DNA of 64,000 bases, from contig JAPTOF010000019.1 in assembly GCA_028554755.1 (NCBI GenBank), positions 2,242,001-2,306,000 of the forward strand. The letters are read 5' to 3'. Below, one piece after another: positions 37,001-64,000 of the stretch. The DNA is from Cordia subcordata. Lineage: Eukaryota > Streptophyta > Magnoliopsida > Boraginales > Cordiaceae. The notes under the pieces were generated by a model. The model was not told the origin of the DNA, searched no databases, and worked only from the letters and a program-made list of their open reading frames with translations. Within the stretch, counting starts at the first letter, position 1, and each line of letters begins with the position of its first letter. A program made the translations under genes and the position numbers.

Positions 37001-38903
37001 ATTAGAGATGAATGCAATCTGGAAGATAACATTGCTGTCACGCCGAGGATACTTAATAACTCGCACAACTCAATAGAATCTGACTTGAGTGGGACTGCTG
37101 TCTGTAAGTTGGGTGATCGTCACCATGGTTCTGCAGACCAAGCAATTCCTCTTAACATGCCATTGCAGCCAACTGCGTTCGAGAATATGTCTGCCCAAAA
37201 CCAAGGATCTCTATCTGACAACGAGCACTTGGCTTCGCACTCACAATCCCAATATTTTTCTGGTAAATGGTCAACTGAGTGTACTATCCCACGGTATACT
37301 CTGAATGAGCAGGAAGATTTGAGAAATGATAGTGGAGAAGCTAATCTCTCAAATGCATATTCGCAAGGGTGAGCATTCATAGGAAGGATTTTAACATTAT
37401 TGCTGGTTAGAGTACAATTCTTTTTTTATGTTTTTTCAATCTTTTAATTGGTGTGTGCAGAATATAAATTATATGGCTGTTTATATTTATTTTTTGGTGT
37501 TATGAACCAAAAATTGGACCCACAACATCCAAGTCACAGAAAGTTTATCATAATAACCTTAGCCTCTTCTGTAATTGCTGAGGATGCTTGTCACCTGATG
37601 TGCCAAAAATAAAGTAAATTGGTTTGGATGTTAATATTTAGATTGCCAGTCTCTGCTTTGACAAGTATGTCAAAAACGGAAAAGAGACATCATTCCTCGT
37701 TATGGTGGCACCCTCCTAAACTGTATCTGTGTCATGCTTAAGACTTGAGCCCATATCTTGGCCAGCGAATTGCACGTTCTTTCTCTATGGACATGAATGC
37801 TGATACTTTTATAAATCAAGGCTGTTTGGATTCAAGATCAAAGTGCAAACTGGGGTAGTCTACTCTTGTAGCACTATTCGTGCTTGGTGCCTATAATGAT
37901 ATAGTCTGCTAGTTGTCGGTCTTATTCTGCCAAATTCAACTCCACCCTTCAAGTAGAGTGATAGATTTTCTAATTGTAGTGAAGCAATATCCTGCAAGTA
38001 GTAATCTTTGGAACTCCATAATATGATGTAGTTGTTTTGGTTTTGATCAGGTTGTTGAACACCATAACCCGCGCACTGCAATCCTCAGGAGTGGATCTGT
38101 CACAGGCCAGTATCTCAGTGCAACTTGATATAGGGAGACAAACAAATTCTGGAAATATTGCTGCAGCATACAGTGCCAAGGTTGTACAGCTTTCTTCACT
38201 TGATATTTATTTTGTGTACCTTGCAGACCATACCATAAATGAGGTGAAAAATAGAAAATAAGTTTCCCTGATTCCTCAGTTCTTCTACTCGCAACTAGAA
38301 TTAAAAAAAATATAGGTCTTCAACAAATAATTGTAATTGATATAAATGATTAAGAACAACAACAGAAGAATGTAAAAGCTTATTAGTTTTCCTTTTTCCC
38401 TCTTTCATCATCTTTCCGATCACTTATGGGAATCAAATAGAAAACACTAGCTTTGCACCCACCACCCGGCCCCAAAGAAAAAGAGAAACAAAAAGAAAGT
38501 AATTAAAGTAAATGAAAATGAATGAAAGACAATGATTTTGAGACACTGAAAAGGTAAAAGATACAATGGAAGTGACAGAAACTTGTATCACAAATGTTTA
38601 GATCCAAAATATGCCTAATATTTGAAGAAGTTAGATTCTTCTTTCTAGCTTACATTGGACCCTCTCTATGCGCTTCTTGACAAGGAGTTTGAACTTGGGA
38701 AATTAGTGGCATGTCTCGTGATAATTTTTCTTCATTTTTATTTGAAGCACATTTGAAGATGTTCCAGTCGCTTTGAGTGTAAATAATTTCCCATGTTTCA
38801 GGGTTTCCAAAACCAAGATGGCGTTCAATCAATGGCTCAATTTGCAACTAGTGGTGAGAGCTATGATCATGGTCATAAAAGGCTCAGAACAGAAGAAAGC
38901 TAG
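34045..38903 (+). CDS. BIM-type bHLH transcription factor (BES1-interacting Myc-like)
   Basis: Nuclear bHLH protein of the BIM family; Arabidopsis BIM1-3 pair with BES1 in brassinosteroid-regulated transcription. Exons are 34045-34141, 34273-34360, 36227-36296, 36441-36536, 36953-37368, 38051-38180 and 38802-38903, 999 bp or 332 residues. The basic region [18 protein letters not shown] (residues 45-62) has the H-E-R triplet (His48, Glu52, Arg56) for E-box/G-box binding. The helix-loop-helix follows with [20 protein letters not shown] and [18 protein letters not shown] second conserved block, [20 protein letters not shown], and the tail [10 protein letters not shown] also match BIM proteins. 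Introns 1 and 2 appear to use GC donors: AAAG|gcataa (less sure) and GAGAG|gcaagc (firm, because no GT donor fits the frame). Intron 2 is 1.87 kb and holds a (GTT)n tract. The gene converges with BIG. Confidence 0.9.
34395..34565. repeat. (GTT)n-rich microsatellite in the BIM intron 2
   Basis: Degenerate runs of GTTGTTGTT, GTTATT and GTTGTC fill about 170 bp. They produce artificial low-complexity frames on both strands (poly-Asn/Thr or poly-Val). The tract begins about 35 bp after the GC donor of this intron. Confidence 0.85.
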
Positions 38904-40098
38904 CATGTTATGCCCTGTCCTTAGAGTTTGATCATTCCTAAGTTCATTTCTTGTTTCCTGCCATTCCTTGGTCTTTCTTCCTGTCAAAGGGATTGAACTG
39001 AAAGTAGCTACGCCATGCAACGGCTGACAGACGCCTGAATCGACCAACTGTACATGCGAGAATTTTTGTTGGAAGAATCCTCAAATATCTGTGTAACTTT
39101 CAGTGGGGACAAAAGCTTCCATTTGATTATGAGAAGCTGCATTTTGTTGTTTTAGCATATCTTGGGGGGTTAAGCTTTGTCTCTTGAATTTTTTCTCTTG
39201 TATGGTTGGCAGACCCAAATGCGAAGAGAATCACTTTTGAAGGGGTAATGATATCTTTTGTTCTTTTCTTAACTGGTTATTCGGTTAATGCGAGTTAGTA
39301 TTGGATCAATGATATCAATGAAATTTTAGATTCATATGTTTCTCCTTGGAACGTATTAATTTTAATCCCGTAAGTAAGACCAAGACCAAGCATGTTGCTA
39401 CTGGACACAGAATCTCATATTTCTTACTGCAGCTGGACACAGATTCATGTTCCTTTTTATCGCTACACTTATATATGGTCCTCAACAACAAAAAAAGAGT
39501 TACTTTGTTTGACTTAACTATGAGATTTTGGTTATTGAGTTGATAATAAAACTTTGATCAAACATTATTATTATTTGTCTTGATATTTTAAGAGCTGAAC
39601 TTTTAATTATTTTGAAAGCGATATTAAAATTTCAAAATTATAAGTAGTACCTTTTGATAACAGAAGAAGAAAAAAATGATTTCTAGCATAAAGCAAACAC
39701 AACTTAAAATCTTTTTTTTTTTTCCTTTTCCCCAAAAGCTCCAATTCAGAGCTCTTAGCTTTTTATATTTGCCTTTTACGTAGAAACTTTTCCAAAAATG
39801 GACCAAACAGGTACAAACTGCTCTTCTGGAACAAAGGCTATGGAGAGAAGAAACTTTTGTCATTATCCGGACTTGGTACATGTGTGAGTTTGTTAATCTT
39901 TTAACATGGTGTAACATTGTTACAGAGGAAAAGCCATGTCATTATTCATACATTTTACATGAATAAAAATGACTACCTCTGCCAAAACACTTCATTACCA
40001 TACATCTCCCCCGTTGTAAAGACGGCCAGCAAAAACGTCACCCTCTACACAGACGACCAGCAAAAGTTTCACCCGCTCCACCAAGGTCCTTAACGAAA
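38904..40098. other. Convergent 3' region between BIM and BIG
   Basis: This holds the 3' UTRs of two genes that run toward each other, plus AT-rich spacer. No ORF, repeat family or RNA gene stands out. Confidence 0.5.
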
Positions 40099-60392
<20,294 letters not shown>

Positions 60393-62070
60393 CACGCTCT
60401 CGCGCAATTCAAATAAGCATCACACGAGGTAGATGAACAAAGATCTCGCGATTCAGTAGCTCAATAAACTATGTGTATGTGTGTATGGATACTCAGTGTG
60501 TGAGAGAAAGAGAGTTGTGAATAGAGAGTTTAAAGAGAGAAGGTATGTTGAAATGGAGGGTTTAAAGGAGCGGAAAAAGTATACATAGGGTGGAGAAATG
60601 TAGTGAAAAAAGAAAGAGCATTTGAGAACTTTCGTACATGTATTCCTTTGATGTGATACGTTGAGGAGGTGCAATAGCTTAATCTCCACGTCATTCTTGT
60701 CGTCATTTTAGAGGTATTTTTATTGGTGGGTTAAAAAGATATTTAAATAACCGACCTTCTTTTTTATATAGTCAAATTAGAATTTTTCTTGCATGGTTTC
60801 TTATTTAATTGTTTTTTCATTTATATGTAAAGTGGCACTCTTTCTAAATTGGTCTTAAACAAAATTTTAATTTAGAAGTGGTCTCTATGTCAAAAATCTG
60901 ACTAATAAATTGAATATATCTATATGTGTATATACATATATGTATATGATTTTTTTTATATAACAAACATAAAAACTAATTTTGCAAACAGATACTATAT
61001 AAATTGGTCTACAACAAACACTATTGATAATGTTAATTAAAATGAGGCTTGCATGTTACAATTTGAGTAATGATTCAAGTGTGATAATCATTTGTATGCA
61101 TGCAATTATTCTTTTTTTTTTTTTTCCAATTCATATGTTTGTTTTCATTTCCTTTTCCCTATCGAAACATGAATTATATGGCCTCAAATTCACGAATTTG
61201 TTAATATTTTTCTTGTCTGTAACTAATATATCAAATCAACATTTAATTTAACATATTGTCACCTTAAGTTATTATAGCTTTTCAATTTGGAGTTTTACTC
61301 TTTCAATATCAGTCATTACATCATTGGTAGGAGAGAGGAGATTAATCTTATAAGTGCAATTGATCAGCCCATTAACTAATGGTGTAAGGAGTTTTATACC
61401 TCGTGGGCTAACATCTGGACCTCAATAATTCCAGCATCACTTGAAGAGATCAATAGGTTGGATTCGGATACTGGGATCCATACTTAATCATTGAGAATTT
61501 TGTCGTTATCAATTTATTATTGATGATCTGTTCGTAACATTGTAACTTAATAAAGAATCGCAATATGTTATCTACCAGCTTAGCAAGCGTCTCATTCGCT
61601 TTTCAGAATTGGTAACAATGCTGAAACATATACACTATCATATTACCTTGTATGTTAATTCAGGGAGCTAGTTATCTTGCACATTTTTTAACTTAATTTC
61701 ATTCTGCTCCAGAAAATAGTGTGATATAGTGTATTTATGTTTAGATTTGAGACCTGCAAATGCTGGAAATATGTAGTGTCGCACAAGTTTCACTTTAGAA
61801 ATAACAGATGTTGAGTATGTCAAGCCGATAACGAAAGCAAATATTCAAGCTAGTACAAGTTTCTGCAACATAGTTTTATCCGCAGAGGTAAAGATAATGC
61901 ATTCCTAAAATTTTAGCTACATTTTAAGGTACAAATGTTCTTCTGCCAAGCACATCCCATGCCAGAAGACGAATTTTGACCTCATTATTCTCTGCCAAAC
62001 AGTGATACTTTTATTGCACTCTAACAAATGTTACTTATAAATAAGACAATGTAGCTGTTAAGGGGAACTT
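60393..62070. other. Spacer between BIG and the Ole e 1-like gene
   Basis: It contains the BIG promoter and 5' UTR (leftward) and the 3' region of the Ole e 1-like gene. The BIG leader area near 60470-60545 is rich in GTGTGT and GAGAGA. I found no clear TATA box for BIG. The rest is AT-rich spacer with no supported gene. Confidence 0.45.
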
Positions 62071-63350
62071 TTACTTTGAAGACGTCGGTGGTGGCGGAAG
62101 TCCAGGAGATGCAGGCAATGGTGGGAATGTAAAGGGAGGCAGAGGGAAGGGAAATTGAAGGATAGGTGGAAGAGCAGCTGGCGCGGGAGCGACATCTTCA
62201 TTGGTCGATGGAAACGGAGATGGAGACGGCGTAGGGAAAAAGGGAGGGAAGGGAAACCAAAAGTTCGGTGGAAGAGCAGCTGGCTCAAGAGTGACATCTC
62301 CATTGGTCGATGGAGATGGAGATGGAGATGGAGTCGGTGCAGGAAAAAAGGGAGGGAAGGGAAACCAAAAGTTAGGCGGAAGAGCAGCTGGCTCAACAGT
62401 GACATCACCATTCGTCGATGGAGATGGAGTCGGCGCAGGAAAAAAGGGAGGGAAGGGAAACCAAAAGTTAGGCGGAAGAGCAGCAGGCTCAACAGTGACA
62501 TCACCATTGGTCCATGGAGATGGAGTCGGCGCAGGAGAAAAGGGAGGGAAGGGAAACCAAAAGTTAGGCGGAAGAGCAGCAGGCTCAACAGTGACATCAC
62601 CATTCGTCCATGGAGATGGAGTCGGCGCAGGAAAAAAGGGAGGGAAGGGAAACCAAAAGTTAGGTGGAAGAGCAGTTGAGGTTGAGGACTTGTAGGTGTT
62701 GATCTCCTTAGAACTCTGGCCAATTGGGTTTTGATCACAGAGCTGTGGCTGCTGTGAGGGCCTAAAAGTGAAAAACCCAGCTGAGAATATCTGTTTCCCT
62801 TGCTTTCTTGATCTGAGATGAAGTGAAGATGAAGTTGCAGTTGAAGCCACAGCACAATGTGGCTCACTGCTGCTTACTAGCTTCACTGAACATCTCCGGA
62901 TTTTGTTGACATGTTTCCTCACAGAGAAAGGCAGATGGACTTCGAATTCTCCAAGCTCATTTGTTCTCACTTCCTTCCGGAAACTTGGTCTTGATTTTGT
63001 GCCTGCACACTCTACTGCAACTACAGCACCTGTACAAGAAAAGTTTCAGCACCATTAATCGAGAACAATAACGCAATCTATGTTAAGGGTGTCCTCGATA
63101 AATACAAAAAGATTTAGTGTTCACTACATGAATTCTTAGCGTAGAGCTAAAGAATCTGAAAAGAACCTGAGATGAAGTGGCTAGCCTTTGTGAAACTCCG
63201 CTGGGAACATGTATCGCAATAGACGGTGCCAACAACAACTGCAGACGGAAGTTTGCTGTCATTCTTAGCCTGTGAAAGATTACTTAATGCGAAACTGAGA
63301 AAGAGGATAGCCCAAAGCCGATACATTTTGAGGCCTGTCACCCTTTCCAT
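62071..63350 (-). CDS. Secreted Ole e 1/extensin-like protein with proline-rich repeat tail
   Basis: Probable cell-wall protein. Exons are 63350-63167 and 63029-62071, 1143 bp or 380 residues. An N-terminal signal peptide (about residues 1-28, MYRLWAILFLSFALSNLSQA within it) precedes a Pollen Ole e 1-type domain: VVVGTVYCDTC near 38-48, AVVAVECAG, and RRCSVKLVSS with the expected cysteines. From about residue 174 to 353 come five tandem units of 32-36 residues starting ALPPNFWFPFPPF and ending TNGDVTVEPA, then a degenerate proline-rich end. Some units carry SPSPSP, possible sites of hydroxyproline glycosylation. Phe and Trp in each unit make it unlike classical SPPPP extensins. Two start codons are possible (63350 and 63326); the second starts directly at the signal peptide. 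The function in the wall is unknown. Confidence 0.9.
62160..62690 (-). repeat. In-frame minisatellite encoding the proline-rich units
   Basis: Five units with a period of about 96-108 bp. On the plus strand each has GGGAGGGAAGGGAAACCAAA near one end and GTGACATC(A/T)CCATT. Neighbouring units are nearly identical, mostly differing by one or two bases, which suggests recent expansion or homogenisation. Because the unit length is a multiple of three, antisense frames also stay open, creating spurious ORFs on the plus strand. Confidence 0.9.
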
Positions 63351-63393
63351 ATGCGGCTATGCTTCTGCTGGGAAGTGCCCATAGGAGATGGCA

Positions 63394-63399
63394 TTTATA
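63394..63399 (-). promoter_or_regulatory. Candidate TATA box of the Ole e 1-like gene
   Basis: The minus strand reads CTTATAAATGCC about 45 bp before the first ATG (63350) and 70 bp before the second (63326). A start about 30 bp downstream, near 63365, would give a very short leader to the first ATG, so the second ATG may be used as well. Confidence 0.5.
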
Positions 63400-64000
63400 A
63401 GAATTGGAACTCTCAGTGGACGATAAATTCTATATCTCGGCTGTATATTTCTGCTTGTCTGATATTGGAATATTCGGACGCTGAAGTTTTGCCAAGTAAA
63501 ACAGCAGACCGGCGTAATAATAAGCAATTTTGTATGGAAAGACACGAAAAGTTTCTTGGCCGTCCTCTTTTTTCTTTTTTTTCTTTTCTTTTCTTTTCTT
63601 TTTCTGTTTCCTAAGGGAGAGGCCAAACTGATTAGAAAGCAAACTACGTGATTACAACTCGAGGGCGAGATTCCTCCTCCTAGTGGTGAAGTCCGGAACC
63701 GGTGATCAGTGGATGAACATTTATGTAAATCTTTTTACATAAATTAAGAAATAGTTATAAAAATAAAAAATAATTAATATAATAAAAAATAATTGGTATA
63801 GTAATGAATTTTAATACACACAATAAATATAAATAAATAATTATGGTCATTATTAATAGGATTATACTTTATAATTGTTCTCGGCATAACTTTATATTTT
63901 GAAATTGTTGAATATTTAACTTATTGTCAATGTTATTAAATATCGAAAACGATAATAATGTCATCACAATTACAAGAGGATACGCCTTTTCATGAGAGGA
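63400..64000. other. Upstream region of the Ole e 1-like gene
   Basis: Contains a T/C-rich tract (TTTTCTTTTC repeats) near 63568-63606 and AT-rich DNA to the window end. No gene is supported. Confidence 0.4.

Noticed and set aside
60393..60407. Upstream extension of BIG
   Set aside because: It begins at TTG; the first real ATG in frame is at 60392.
62155..62695. Two long plus-strand frames (174 and 164 codons) rich in Arg/Gly/Lys
   Set aside because: They are antisense to the in-frame minisatellite of the Ole e 1-like gene; repeat units that are a multiple of three keep all frames open.

Overview
The window is nuclear DNA of a flowering plant, most likely a eudicot. It has AT-rich intergenic DNA, many GT-AG introns, plant-specific gene families (RPOTmp, BIG, BIM-type bHLH, CRLK, Ole e 1/extensin) and plant transposon relics (SINEs, Tourist-like MITEs, a Mutator-like foldback). 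No gene looks bacterial, organellar or viral. I saw no rRNA, CRISPR array or intact tRNA gene.

Eight protein genes are supported. From left to right they are: the 3' end of a kanadaptin-like FHA protein (+, 1-712); an organellar phage-type RNA polymerase, RPOTmp (-, 2505-13350, 19 exons); an ABHD17-like alpha/beta hydrolase (-, 17314-19199, 5 exons); a GDSL esterase/lipase (-, 23841-25498, 5 exons); a CRLK-type calcium/calmodulin-regulated receptor-like kinase (+, 29052-32838, 7 coding exons); a BIM-type bHLH transcription factor (+, 34045-38903, 7 exons); the giant BIG/UBR4-type protein (-, 40099-60392, 14 exons, 5102 codons plus stop); and a secreted Ole e 1/extensin-like protein with a proline-rich repeat tail (-, 62071-63350, 2 exons). 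I joined exons by hand from homology and splice sites. In every complete gene the summed exon length is a multiple of three.

The genes form no operon. Kanadaptin/RPOTmp and BIM/BIG are tail-to-tail pairs. The GDSL and CRLK genes diverge from a shared 3.5 kb upstream region. From memory of Arabidopsis locus names, RPOTmp-GDSL-CRLK recalls At5g15700-15730, and kanadaptin/BIM recalls At5g38840/38860. This would fit an ancestral block split between two Arabidopsis duplicates.

Mobile DNA is concentrated at 14.4-16 kb and 20.9-23.0 kb: three TTA/TAA-flanked MITEs (one at 27.6 kb), two SINE-like insertions with long target duplications, one 875 bp foldback with a 9 bp duplication, and a related hairpin in a BIG intron. 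The most notable observations are two consecutive GC-AG introns in the BIM gene, the in-frame repeat array in the Ole e 1 gene, and a pair of diverged 300 bp repeats, one carrying a small cysteine-containing reading frame. I found no clearly new multi-gene system.
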